Shown piece after piece: positions 49,918 through 63,200 of a stretch of 64,000 bases of DNA; the first letter of the stretch is position 1, and every line of letters starts with the position of its first letter. The position numbers and the translations under genes are program-made. The DNA comes from Certhia americana (Eukaryota; Chordata; Aves; Passeriformes; Certhiidae), in contig CM031857.1 in assembly GCA_018697195.1 (NCBI GenBank), positions 52,225,471-52,289,470 of the forward strand, given 5' to 3'. The notes beneath the pieces are model-generated. The model ran no database searches. It had not been told where the DNA came from and saw only the letters and a list, made by a program, of their open reading frames with translations.

Positions 49918-50897
49918 TGAGACACGTGGTAGATAGAGCAATGCTCTGGGCAGGGTCTGCTCTGCAGCAGCCTGCCAGCTGCCTAGCAGGTACACAGAAA
50001 ACTGCTGATAACCACATGCTGCTGGGGAAGGTACAGGGAGCCTGGCAATCATCCATCAGGTGTTTATTAGACAGGTGCTGTTCTGGCCAGGCAGAGGAGG
50101 ATTGTATTCAAGCTCAAGACAAGCTTATTCAAGCATAAGACAAGTGGTGTACAGTTCAATGCAAAAATTCGCAGGAAGAAATTTCAATTACAGAGCAGTT
50201 TCCAAGTAAAAATTGCTTCTTTTGTTATTTTTGTAACTTTCCTTAACACAGGCATTTGACTGTTGGCCTCCTCTAGAACTAACCACTGAGCTTCATTCTG
50301 GATCATGAAGCTGTGACGGAAATCACTTAAATGCACTTGTAATTAGGAAAAGAGCCAGAATCATCTCTAGCAGAAAACCTCCAGGCTTTCCCAAGAGATG
50401 GATTGTGATTTACCTGTACCCATAATTTCACAGGGAAGACTTCCAAAGAGCATGACAGAAGAAGATCCTCTTTGGCCTAAAATGTAGTGTCCAAACTTTC
50501 TTTACATACTTTCTGGTAACAGGCAGTCCTCTCTGGTAAATCTGTTTATGACATGCCCCAACATACAGACTGGATTTTCTTCCTTTCCAAGTGCCAAGGC
50601 TCCAGATGAACTCCCACATAGGCCAAGAAGACGCTGCCACGTTCAAGGGGGACAAAGAGACTTCACCGGCACTTCACTCTAGCAATATTTCCAGAGAAAG
50701 GGGCAAGGCCAAGTTACAGAACTCCAGATCCTGGTGAGGAGACCACAGCCTGATAACAACCAACGGGAAGCCAGACAAGTGTCTGCTTCCCTTCTGGGAA
50801 GAAGCCAGAGTATAAGAACATGGAAATTCCTGGGCCTGGTTGTGTCCATCATACTCCATGTACTAAAGCAAGATGCCACCAGTGACCATTTTGGTCA

Positions 50898-51118
50898 TTT
50901 GGGGAGGTTTAGGCTAGATAAAAGAAAAAATATTTTCACTGAAAGGATGGCCAGGCATTGGAATATGCTGCCCAAGGAAGTGGCAGAATCACCATCTTGG
51001 AAGTGTTCAAAAGATGTGTGGATGTGGCATTTAATGTTATGGTTTACTGGTGAACACAGCAATGCTGTGTTAAAGATCTTAGAGGTCTTTTCCAATGTTA
51101 ATAATTCTTTGATTTGCA
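50898..51118 (+). mobile_element. CR1 LINE fragment (ORF2 C-terminus and 3' end)
   Basis: An intact stretch of frame reads GRFRLDKRKNIFTER and then HWNMLPKEVAESPS, the C-terminal signature of avian CR1 ORF2. It then loses frame near GTGTTCAAAAGATGTG. The 3' end reads GTGGCATTTAATGTTATGG and TTAGAGGTCTTTTCCAATG. The 5' edge is sharp near 50898. The larger frame containing it (50734-51186) is chance sequence joined to this remnant. Confidence 0.9.
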
Positions 51119-54100
51119 AAGCAAAGTCCAGCCTTAATCACAACCATGAACGTTGTCCGTCTGTCCCCTGTCATTGGAGTAGCTAGTCTGCTCCAGACAG
51201 GTAAAGGAAAGGGAGGAGGTTGGCAGATAGAGAGAGTGTCGCTTGTTGAGCTTCAAACTGTGCTTTAGATAAGATCCAAACCAACATTTTATGTGTTGCA
51301 CTTTTCCTGGTGGAGAGCATGACCAGCATTTTCTGGGTCTAGTTTCAAAGCACACAATCTAGTATCCTTACTGGGACCTATCCTGAACTAAATCTTTCCA
51401 CATGTTTGATCCTCCTCTAAGTCTTGATGAAATCTAAAATTAAATAACATGACCACACTCCTGCTCTCATCCAAAGCACATATGGAGCTTTTCTGGAAAT
51501 CTTGGCCCATCTGGCCCTGTAAACACAGCACCAGCACTGGCCATCTTCAGCTACATGGACACAACCACTAGAAGGAAGGACTTGTACTGTGATATAAAGG
51601 TAGCAGCTTCTACCCTGGCCTGGAGAAGTATCTGGTGATTCCCCAACCCCTCCAGGAAAAGGGTGGGGAACTGGGCTTGTACAAGTTCAAGACTTTCAGG
51701 TGTATCACAGTGTGGGAATCCTTTATTCATGGCACTTAGTTAGTCAGCTCCCTTTTGCAAGCTTATCAGGTTAAATCACTATTTTTCTGCATCTCAGCAG
51801 GGTTTGCTCAATATGAAAACAGACTACACAGGGCATTAACTTGTCTAGCCTGGACCTGCTCCAGCAAAATACAGAACTGCCAGCATGTGAGAAAAATTCC
51901 CACTGGGAACATTGCTCTTTGAGAAATGACTATACTGTTGGTCTCTTGGGGTTTTTGCAGTGAATGTATTTGAGTTGAATACCAAGTTGTTGGCAGTGCA
52001 TTTTTGCGAAGATCAGAACCTTTCGGAAAACATTTCAGGATACTTTGAATTTTACAACTCATTCTGCAACTTCCATAAGGAACAGTTCTTGGTCCACCCT
52101 TATTAACTCAAAACTCGGAAGCAAGTCTTCCCTTGGGCAGGTTTGCACAAAAACAAAAGAATCACTGAATTTTCCACATATGAGAGAGTGAAAGTTTTGA
52201 GCTCAGGCCCAAGTTTAAGTCACCTCCAGTGTGTTATCAGTTAATTAACACCATTGGCCAGTGGCACATGCAAAGTCATCTGACTGAATTCTATTTCATT
52301 GTGAGCTAAGGTTAGATAATAAAAATACATTGTATTTGCCAAAGGCTGAAAGTGCACTCATGGACCTTCAATGGCTTGCAGTAACTTGTTATGGCACTGT
52401 TGAGTGGGTTTGCATCTGAGCCTCGAGATTTCTTTGTGATTTTCAAATCTTTTAGCTGCTTGCAATGAAACAATTCACATACCACAAAAAGAAAACCAAT
52501 TAGACATTTACCCAATAAAGAGGCCCATATGGGCCCATGTACTCATCAGTGCATTTGAAGATGTGCTGTTTTACAGAGTAACAACAATTAGTTAACATTT
52601 CAGCACTTTGTATTTGAAATTTCAATGCATTATCATTGACTGCATTAACCGAGGAAAACTCTTTTAGTTAATAATTGCACATCCTGGTTGTAGATGTACT
52701 GGGAACCCTCCCTGGTCCCTGACCAGGAAGGGACACCCTGTTGTACCAGAGCTGCTCCAAGCGACACGCAACACGCTGTGTGGCAGTCATGCTGCCATCC
52801 AGTCACAGCAGGGCTATCTCCAGCCTCATGCACTGCACTGTGCTCAGCCAGGGACAGGAACCCCAAGTCCTGTGCCTCACTGCAGCCTTTGCAACACAGC
52901 CTTCAATTCGGATGTGCTTCCCTCTCTGGTCTGCTTTGCAGTGATGTGTAGTCACACCCACAAGCACTGATCTGGTTGCATGACCACACTGCCATTAAGG
53001 TTTTCTCCTCTCAGGCCACAGCACTGGGCCAGCTGAAGTAGGGATGCTGGCAGTCTGAATAGCATGGGGACCATCTGGGGAGAGAAATATGTATGCTGGC
53101 AGCTACTCTGTGGTGAGCTAACCCTGCCCAACTCTCCTCACAGCCAGACAGGGACAATGCACTTTGGCCCATGGGTCTCACTGACATTAGATCTTGGGCT
53201 CACCTGTGCATCTTGCATCTCTCACACAATTTTTTTTCCTCTACAACTTCCAACACAAATGAGGACAATGTACCCTGGACAGCAAGTTTCTGGGACCTTT
53301 TTTCCCTACTCAGATGGTGGAAAACATGCAAGTTTGGCACCTTGTCCAATTTTACCAAGACCATCAGACTACTTGTCTCTTATTGTCTTTCTTTTTCTGC
53401 CCAAGGCATTTCAAAGTAAATAAAGACAGGTGCCAGAGTCTATTTGCTCTTTCTTCCTAATCTTTTTGCATTTATCATAACACAGACCAGTGCTTTATTA
53501 CATGAGTTGCCCATTTCCTCACACAGAAACCCCATATCTGAATCTCAAACTCCACTGCCTAGAAAAACAACTCCAGGGCAAGAGCAGAAAAGGTTTCCCT
53601 TTGCTATTTCAAATCCATTGAACAAACACCAACAGCTTCACTTGTCCCAAACGGACCAAATGAATTTAATATTTCCTAGGATAAAAGGCCTTTGTTCAAG
53701 TAGTTCTCCCTCCTGCTAGCCCCGAGCCAGTAAAACCTAGCCTGGCCCAAGTACTCTGAAGCAGCATAGGTCTCCAGGCAACTAGGAGAAGAAAGAGCTT
53801 GGAAAAGGCCATTGTCTCCCACTCAAGGGGAAGACCCCGGCTGAAGATCCTCATTTCAAAGAGATGGGATTCTCCCAGAGATCAGTGTTCTACTTCCCAA
53901 AAATATACAGCTGTTCTTCAGGCTGGCTCTGCACAGCAGCAGCTGTACTTTTTTCTGGGCTGCTCTTGTAAGTGTTGCTATTGCACTGGTCAGAAGAGCA
54001 CGTCCCAGACCGTGTCATTCATTGCATGACCACTCAACAAGGCCGCCTGAACCCGCTGGTGTCTGCTGGTGGTGGCATTCTTTGTCAGGTGTCCCAGGGT

Positions 54101-54493
54101 TGTGCAAGCAGTGCAGCTGCTGCCACTGCCACTGCCTTGGCAAATCAGGACTCCCATGAACCCCGTATGGATGCTCTTGCCCTGGAATTCCCCTGCCCTT
54201 TCTCAGGCTACTTCCACTTCATTATCTGTAAGTAGTCTCTTTGGTTCTTTCCTTGCTGGAGAAGAAAGACATTTACCCACATTTCAATCTGCTTGATCCA
54301 AGACCATACCTAGGGGCTTCTTACTAGGACATGTGATGAAAGTATTTCCAAGGAGGTATCTCCAGGCAGAGATAGCAGCTCTGCTATGCTGTGACTACCA
54401 GCACCAGAATTTCATGTGTAATATAGAAAAACTTACACTGTCATTAAGGGACCAATCCTACTTCTTCCATGGCCTCTTCTGTCTTCTGCTTTC
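51119..54493. other. Non-coding, nothing recognised
   Basis: The longest frame (53064-53423, plus, 119 codons) has no domain. No LTR, LINE or tandem repeat is evident, and the base composition is unremarkable. Confidence 0.45.
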
Positions 54494-54605
54494 ATAGAAT
54501 CATAGAATGGTTTGTGGTTAAAAAAGACCTTAAAGATAATTTAATTCCAACACACTGCCATGGGCAGACACATTTTCCAGCTGAACAGGTTGCTCAAAAT
54601 CTTCT
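54494..54605 (-). mobile_element. CR1 LINE 3' fragment
   Basis: CATAGAATCATAGAATGGTT carries two terminal units of CR1 in reverse. It is followed by GACCTTAAAGATAATTTAAT, CTGCCATGGGCAGACAC and AACAGGTTGCTCAAAATC. The insertion is short and 5'-truncated. Confidence 0.9.
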
Positions 54606-56245
54606 TTGCACTAAAGGCCTTCAGTATGAAACACTTGTGAATCCTCACTTTAGTGGACCATTTTCCTGATGAGCATCAGCCTCTCCACTAGCAGAACTTG
54701 CTGTTTTGAGGCCTAGAGATTGATTTGTTTGCCTAAGTACAGGTGAAGATGCCATTGCCAGCTGCTAACAGCATCTGAGGCATTGGCACAGTGACAGCCA
54801 TATCCCATTGAAGCGACAGCCAGAGGCCATCCCAAGCACCCCAGGATGCCTCAAATGGCACTACATGTTTGGGTTTAGGCAACTGAATCAGGTCCACAGC
54901 ATGTACACAGCACACTTCTTGCCTTGGGCAAAAGTGGCAGCCTTGTACTTAACCAACTACAATCTCATTTCAGTAAAAACCAAAACCGAGATGTCCACAT
55001 GCATGGGAAGAAGCTTTTTGGGATGTCCAAGCCATGCCAGTGGCAGAAAGAGCTGCATGTCACCAAAGCCTTCATTTGAGGGGACACAGTCTGAAATCTT
55101 GTCATGCATGGAGCACCAAAAAACTACAGGGCAAGGTGCTGAGCTTGCAGCTGTAGGCTGATGCAGCAGCCTCTGCTTTGGTTTCTCTCAGTAGTAAGTC
55201 TACTTCAATGATTGATGCCATTTTAGGATGTTGCCTTATACTTATTTCTCTTTTTTATCTGTGCAATAAGTTAAAAAATTCCATATGTCTGCTTTTATAT
55301 TCTTCAGGCTCCATCCCCACACACACCATACACACACAGTTTCCAGTTGAGTAAGGAATGCGATGCATTTATCTGTGGCTCAGCACAGACACTGGTATAC
55401 CAATGCATACATCCAGTGTGGGCGTACGAGAGATATAGATGCCATATGGAAATCACATCTGACACATACAGCTTGGGACAAATGGGAGAAAAATCTGTGC
55501 CACTCACGTGCACCATGGAAAGAACTTTTTCTGCAAATTGTTGTTAGCTTTGGCTTTGTAACTCTCTGATACATGAAAGCACAGATGCCCGCTTGTTGTC
55601 AGAAAGGAGTCAGAGAGAGAGATGGGACTTGACTGTGGCACAGAAGGAGAATTGGTCACCCTTAGCTTCCTCCCCTCACCCAGACTTGCAAACAGGCTGG
55701 ACCCAGCCTAAGGAGGCAACTGCACTACGCCCACCCACCGACTGGCAGCTCCACATCGGCATTCCCATGACTGCCAGGAAAGAGCTGGCTGCCATCCTGC
55801 CTTCCAGAGCTCCCTCCCTTCAGGGGACAATAAACACTTCACCTTCTAAAAAACTGGATTGCCAGATACTTTATACAACCAAATGATAGCTGATAGGCAA
55901 AGAAGAGAAATCAAGCATGGCAAGGAGTTTAAGGTGGGTTGAGAAAAAGATAACTTAGAAATAGGATTTAATTATACAGATGTTATGGTGATTAGGGTCA
56001 TCCAAGTAGGTAGCTGGATTTGCAAATCCAGGAAGTTTTGCTCTGGTGACAACAATTTCTTCTCCCTCCATCTTGCCTCCTAGACAGCACAGCCCTCAGA
56101 GTGCCTAGAGGAAGACGACCTTGTCAGTCCCTCTGCTCCTAATGACAAGAGGGGTTGTACCAGCACTGATGCAACTTGTTTGGATGCTCGGGGCAGGCCC
56201 AGCCCCCAGCAGTACTCAGGCAGTCTGAAGGGAGGCTGCTTTTCC

Positions 56246-56268
56246 GGGGGTGGGGAGTGGGGAGGAGG
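56246..56268 (+). repeat. G-rich tract
   Basis: Runs of five, four and four G are followed by two GG pairs. It falls one run short of the standard quadruplex rule, so folding is only possible with a two-tetrad or bulged form. Confidence 0.7.
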
Positions 56269-56891
56269 AGAGACATGATTTATGGAGGAGGCTGGCACCG
56301 ATCCACGGATCCAGAGGTTTGCAAGTTGAAGGTTCAATCACCCACTCTCTATGCAAAGAGACTCATACCACCATCAGTGGAAGTCTGAACAAGGACACAA
56401 GGGCTGGGCTGGTGGAGGGAACATGTTGTTCTCTTGTAAAATGAATGTGGATTTGAAAAAATTGGGTTTGGGTGGAGCTGGGGTGGTCATGCTTCCCGTT
56501 GGCTGTGGGTGATGCAGGCAGAGCATCAAACCCCTTCCCTCAAACCCCGCAAAACCAAAACTGCAGCACTGGGAGCTGAACTGGTGAAATTCATTTGTTT
56601 AACCCTTAGAAGTAAACAAATTGTTTAACCCTTCTAACTGGCTTCATTTGCTCATAATCACCTCAGCTGAAGTGAATAATGACAAAATATCCCAGTTTCT
56701 TATCTCGCAGCAACAAACCTATTTTCAGTACTTACAAAGTGCTTTCGGGGGGGGTGGTGTCAGTTGTAGGCATTTCCCATACAAACATGTCCCTCAGCAG
56801 CCATTATTCTCAGTCAACCCAATCCAACCTGAAATCCTAGAACCAACACAGTCCTAGAGAGGGGACTATTTCACATCTGTTCAATAGCAAT

Positions 56892-56909
56892 GGAGGAGGA
56901 GGAGGAGGA
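56892..56909 (+). repeat. (GGA)6 microsatellite
   Basis: Six perfect GGA units within a purine-rich context that extends to about 56920. Confidence 0.9.
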
Positions 56910-58160
56910 AGAAAAGATCAGAAGACAGAGGCAGGACAGGTTACTAAAACAGAAGGGAACCAAAGAGTCTGACAAAACAAGGGCCAAGGAACGTGCCTGC
57001 TCTTCTTCTCCTTCAAGCAACTGCACAGCAAGGTACTGACTGTAAAAACAAATACAGCATTACAATGCAGAGGCAGGAAAAACCAAATCCCAATCACACA
57101 GAGGCAAAGAAGAAAAAAAATTAATCAACTTATGCCAAACCTAATAATAACATAGTCCGCACCATTAGCCTCCCCAAAAGAGAGGAAAGGAAAACAAAGG
57201 CTCTGAAACATTAAACACAGGAATTAATGGAAAATATCAAGCAAATGTAAGAATAACAAGGAGTGCAAGACTGCACACTGGCCTCTATTTCCCTTTCTCC
57301 CATTATGCATACAGAGACAGAAAGGAAAAGCAAGCACGATTCCCAGCTATGGTAATTCTGGAGTTTGTAGTTAGGAAAATTATTTGTAAGCCAATTGAAC
57401 AAAGATAGCTAAATTTTGTTCTTCCAAGTGCTCTTGACTTGGTAGAGTCATTGTACTGAACTAGGTATGAAATCAAAGTGATTGCATTTGAATCCTGCTC
57501 TGGATTCAAAACTCTTGCAGACAGGGACCTGGGCTGCTGGGAGCTCAGGAACTCTCAGGGAAAAGCCTGAAGTGGAGTGTGAATGGCATCCTCCAGCCAG
57601 GCATGGGGCAGGCTTCTGCAAAGCCAGGCTGTCAGGTCTGCTGTGTTTTATCCCACCCAGCACAGTGCCCAGGCTCAGGGCAATATTTTGCCATGCCTTT
57701 GGCACCAGTCCTGTCTGAGGGATAGAATTCATTTCACCAGCTGTGAATCTCTACAGAGGAGATATTTCCAGATGAAATTGTCAACTGAGGGATGCTCTTG
57801 GCATACAGTGCAGAGAAACAAGCCTTTCTAGGGTGAGATTCACCCCACCTTTAACAAGGTGTCTAAAGTAAATCAGGTGAGTCAGTCTCAATAAGTGTAT
57901 TGCCTCCATTGCCTATTAAGGGACCATAGGTGTCTAGTTCAGGTGAAGGTATATAGTTGTATGAGACTAATTCCATCTCTAGTTTATTTCCTATGCACAT
58001 ATTCAGGGAATGCATTTGTTTATATTTAATTTATTTTCTTGCATAAGAACAAGAGAATGGGAGAAAGCACATTCTCCTCAAGCAATGAGAACACACAATT
58101 CACATTTGCTTTCTCTTCTAGTTCCCAAGCCTCTTTCTATAATGTTTTTTACAAACTCAG

Positions 58161-58186
58161 CCCCCCCCCACCCCCACCCCCAGCCC
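58161..58186 (-). repeat. C-rich tract, G-quadruplex motif on minus strand
   Basis: The plus strand has C runs of 9, 5, 5 and 3 separated by A, A and AG. The minus strand therefore has four G runs with loops of 2, 1 and 1 nt, which meets the canonical quadruplex rule. The plus strand could form an i-motif. No gene or promoter is in view nearby. Confidence 0.85.
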
Positions 58187-59913
58187 TATCATTAGTTTAG
58201 TCATGCAGTGATTCCTCCTAAATGGTCCTTTTCCTCTTGAGTCCTACCCTCTAGCTATCCAGACCACCCAGCCCAAGACTTCCCAAATGGACCTCTCACT
58301 CAGCAAATCCAAAACTTGTCATTGTTCCTCCTTTGCAAGAGCATTGAGTCTGCAAGAGAAGTCTAATCCAAATCCACATGGATGTGACAGGGGATGCAAC
58401 AGTCAGGCTGGGGGAAAATTCCTGTTCACTCCCCTCAGTTGCTCCCCTCAGCTGTTCCTGCCATGCAGACAGGAGCAAAGCTTTTATGGATGTAAGTCAC
58501 AAAGCCAGTCATTTATAAATGGATGAGAGTTTTGCAAGCACTGGAAAATTTTCACACAGATACCAAGGTACATCCCTGATACAAGACCACCATCCTGCCA
58601 AGTTTTGAATCCATGTCACAGTGTGGGGGTCACAAAAATTCTCAGAGAAATGTCCAACAGAGCTTTTTAATACTGATATTTATTTCCCAACTGTTCCTCT
58701 TGGAAATTGATGAGTCTGGCTGGGTTTTTTTCCTTTCTCACATTTCTCCACATCAGTGAAAAACACTTGAGACAGGTGAGGAAATTCTGACATGGTTATG
58801 AAGACTTTCTCCAGCAACTTCTGTAAAAGTGGGTCTGTTCCCACTGGCTGTTCCCAACTAATAAAACACAGCACAGCATCATTTACTCACATACTTCATT
58901 CAGTTCTGAAGCTCATATGACTGCTTCTAAAACTTTCCATGCCTGCTTTCCAATACACAAATCTGCTCTCACAAAGAGATGGACTTTACTGACAACCATG
59001 CCAAATCTTACATAAACAAGGTAAAAAATTTACCCACACTGGATCTTCATCTGGCTTATTCCTGGCCCCGATTCAGTGGATGTGAGTATGCTGAAACAGT
59101 GAGTCTGTAGAATCCATATCTTAAGGAAGTTCAACTCAGCACTCACACATGGTGGTTTGTAACATGCCTTTCTCAAAGAAACCACAGCAATGTTCCTAAA
59201 ACTTGTTCAGAGTGCAAGGATGACATGTAGAAAAAGGCTTTGAAAAGCTAGGGGGATATCCTCATATACCTTTAAGGAGTTCTTATTTGTGAGCTTGTGA
59301 ATGGGCTCTCTGTGTTCTGGTCCTCCACTCTTGTCCAGATTCTGTTCACATATGACACCTATAAAACCTGACACCCAGTGTCACATCAGCTATTTTTCTC
59401 ACACAGAATCATTCAGCCGGTCATTAAGTTTCTCCAAAGCAAGGTCACCCCTATCTGTATATCACTGAGGGTCCAACCTACAGTAGAAGCTGGGGATTCA
59501 GCTTCTGCACACAATTTCTTGCAGTGTTTCACCCTCCCCACCACTGATCTAATTCTGACTTTCTTTGCTTCTCTTTCAACCAACTATTTCCCCGCCATGG
59601 GCCTGGAAAGTAGGCGGTTTCCTTCCACTATACAGCAATCTTACAGATATCTGAAGGCTACTACCACTAGAAGTAGAATTAGAAGTCTCTAATTCTCAGT
59701 CCCCTTTTCTTTCCATTAAATCAGGGCTTTCATTCAGATTTTCTTCACAGCACAGGACTTTCAGGTAATCAACCACTGGCATGGATCTCTTCTGAATTAC
59801 CTTCCACAGGTTTACTTTTGTCACAAAACCCAGTATCCACAACCAGCTATGTCATAGCTGAGGATCCACTAACAGGCAGGATGAGGGAGTGTGTCAAGAA
59901 GGACTTCTCCATG

Positions 59914-60246
59914 CACATAGAATCATATGGCTTGGGATGAAAGGGATCTTAAAGATCAACTAGTTCTAATCCCACCTGCCATGGGCAGGGACACCTTCTA
60001 CCAGGTTGCTCAGAGCTCCATCTTACCTGGCTTTGAACACTCTGGGATGAAGCACCCACAACTCTTTTGGACAACTTTTTCCAGTGTCTCACCACCCTCA
60101 CAGTGAAGAATTTCTTCCTAATATCTAATCTAAACCTACCCTCTTTCTTGAACCCATTCCCCCTTGTAGTGTCACTACATACCCTTATAAATCATCTCTC
60201 CGGCCTTCTTCCTTGTAGGCTCCCTTCAGGTACTAGAAGGCCACAT
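59914..60246 (-). mobile_element. CR1 LINE, 3' region and ORF2 end
   Basis: A well-preserved copy in reverse: CATAGAATCATATGGCTTGG, CTGCCATGGGCAGGGACACC, AGTGTCTCACCACCCTCACA, GTGAAGAATTTCTTCCTAAT and CTCCCTTCAGGTACTAGAAG. It begins with the CR1 tail and ends inside the ORF2 C-terminal segment. The plus-strand frame 60067-60270 is antisense to that segment. Confidence 0.93.
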
Positions 60247-63200
60247 TGGGTCACAGAGCGTAGTTTGTAGGAGGGGCTGTGTAATGAAATCTGTGGTGTT
60301 ACATGGTCCTTACAGCTCTCTCAAGGCTCTATGGCAGAAATAGAGTTAGAATATTGACTGAGGCACTTAAATTAACCTGCCCAAGAGAAAAAAGAAATAA
60401 GATATGCCATTCAGGAGGGGATGAATAAGGATAGGCAGAGTGCACTCTGGAACAATGTGAGAAAGAGCTGACAAAGAGGCCTGAAGGTGTGACTTGTGAT
60501 TAAATAGTTGGAGGACATTAGTTTTTGGTTCATGGCATGTGGAATGAGTGTCCAGCAGACAGGATACTCACCAGACCTCTCGTGGGAGCTGGTAATCCCC
60601 ACCCAATGGCACCAGTCAGACTCCTGCATCAGTACCACAAACCGTAGAAGTGCACCTTGCCAAGTGTTTTTTTCAGGGTGTCCATATACTTGGCATGGCT
60701 ACACTCACCAATTTTCAGCAGGCTTCGAGCCTTTCCTCGCATCATCCTCTCAAACCACAGAGCCTGGAATATCTCTGCTTCTGCTTATATAATACTCCCA
60801 AATTGGCTTTCGCATTCTCTGTGAACCGCACACAAAACCTTTGCCTTAAAGCAAAACACCCTTCTCAAGCAACAAGGAACCATAACAGGCACTGGGACTA
60901 CAGAACCAGATTCCCACTGCTCAGCAAAGGGCAGCCCCACGCCACATCATCCCCTGTGTGCAGGGCTTGGAGAGGTGGGTGAGAGGAAGCAGCTTTTCCT
61001 AAAACACCTGCTGCTCCCCCAAACTCCCCCGCCTCAACCTCAGCATGCATATAGATTGTTGCAACTATGTCAGAAGACCAGGAATGCATCACGGAAACCC
61101 TTCCCCTGTAACCATAGCTGGATGTAACATTTGCAAGGGTAAAGCACTCATGTTTGTGTAACAGCATTTCCGTACACTGTGTTCCACCTGGACCAAGGGA
61201 AGAGGAGTTCACTGTGACCTTGTCACAGCATCATATTTAGGAACAATCACACTCTGCTACCATGAAGGAGGTGAGGGAGGGAGCGGGGAGATGAAAACTC
61301 TCGCTTAGTGCCAACTGAAGCAGTAAGTGACAAAATTCAGGTTTCCACCCACTTTCTTCTAAATTTGACATTTTGCAGATATCATTTTCCACAAATCTGA
61401 GGAAAATGTACTTTTAGGAATAGCAGCATGACTCTAGTCCACAAAACTGCTAGAATTCAAGTCACTTGATTGATAAACATGCCAAACAGCAATGCAGGCA
61501 GTTAAAAGAGAACATCAGTAAGAGTGCCACAGAGGTCAGTGCAGCAGGATTGTAGGAGGAACAACACAGTGACCCCCAGGTTGTCAACAACAATACTTAG
61601 ATGCACCTCAAAGTTTTTGTTTGAGGGTGAATCTGTTATAATTTAAAAAAATATGTGATGAACTCTATTTCAGTAAGGGATATATACACCTTTATTTAAT
61701 CTCCTCTTAAGCAGAGATAAAGAATGCTTTTATTAGTTCAACTGCCTATGTAGTGTAGCTACTACCTGGCACATAACGAAGTAAATGGAGGAGAGACCAG
61801 ACAGCAAACTAGGCTGGGAACTTAACCTGCCGTTTGTCCATTTTGTAAGACTAGTGGATGATTTCTGAAAAGATAAAATCCAGTGGCAGAAAGGCAGGTA
61901 GTTAACAAAACTAGTGAAAATGCTGCACAGATGGAATGACCTGCAGTCAGGTGGTGTGTGGAGTTTGAGGCTAAGACACGCTCCACAGCCCAAGGATCCT
62001 TGGAGAGCTTTGAGGAGGTGTCCCCCAGTCTCCCACTGAACTGTGAAACAGCTCAGCGCTCCATGGAAGGAAACAGGACACAGGGACTGATAGCACAGCA
62101 GATCATTTAAGCCGAGGTAGCGTGATCCAGACAACATTTCACTGTTCCAGTAAATCATTCTGTGCAAAGTTCAACAGCCTAATAATGAGAAATAGGGAAG
62201 AAACCATCTCAAAATGTTCAATGAATTGGCGACTGAAGGAACATTCAGGTCCCACAAGAAAGCAAAGGAAGATGCATCCAAATCTACTAGATGAAGAGTT
62301 ACATATTGCTTCCCCATCATTTTGTGTATCTTTCAAGGGAATGTTTTCCAACACACCTGTTCCACCAATTAAAGTTACATTTAAAGAATATTGGAGTCGG
62401 CTCAAAACCACTTTTCTCAATTATAAAATTATTTTTCACAAAAAAAATAATACAAACAGGAAAGCAAAGGGAGAGGAAATCCCAACCTGCAGCTCCTGGA
62501 AAAAGATGGAGCTGAGATGACTTCAAGGAGAAGAATCAGACTCTTCTGCTCCTGGGAAGCTCAGCAAAGTAGAGGCATTGCAGCAGTGTCCTTCAACTGC
62601 TGCTTCACATGGCAGCAAGTGTCTGTGGCCCCTCTGCCCTGCTGCAGCTCCATCTGCAAAGGCTGATGATACTAGACACATCTCCATCAAGCTACCACAC
62701 CTAATGGTTGTGTGAAACACTTCCCATCCTTGCCAGAAGCAATTTTGCGAAGGTGTAGATTGGAGTTTTGTCCTCCACTTGGCATTTATCCTGCCTCAAA
62801 TGCAGTAAGATGTTTTTTAAAGGTAGTTATGTTTCCTCAGTTGAAAAAAAACCCCATAGTCAGAGTTTATTACAAGCTTATAGATGTTGCCAAACAAGGC
62901 CTTACCAAGATCACAAGATTTGTGCAGCAAAAATCAGAATTTGCTGTTTGACTACATATAACCCTGTGTTGTGGGGTCCCAATGTATCTGGGTCCTCCAG
63001 ATGCTTTGAAAATAAAATAGCATACTTAAAATACAATATGTTTCAATAAAGCTACCAGTGTTACTAATTATATTGCTATTCTATCAATACTCCAACTGAT
63101 TATTAGTATCATTAATTATGAAAGCAAAGTAATAATAAGACAAACTGAACTGAAACTGAATTTTTAAAATGGAGATTCCTGAAATCACTTGCATTTTAAG

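Larger units (their letters stand above)
54606..59913. other. Non-coding with several G- or C-rich tracts
   Basis: I see no supported gene. Purine- or G-rich tracts lie at 56246-56268, 56747-56754 (eight G), 56892-56909 and 58161-58186. The frame 54808-55161 (plus, 117 codons) shows no domain. A 13-bp imperfect tandem repeat, CTCCCCTCAGTTG and CTCCCCTCAGCTG, sits near 58429-58454. Confidence 0.45.

Noticed and set aside
49582..49920. 112-codon plus-strand frame
   Set aside because: It is antisense to the CR1 copy on the minus strand.
50734..51186. 150-codon plus-strand frame
   Set aside because: Its middle is a CR1 ORF2 remnant (50898-51118). The remainder is flanking sequence.
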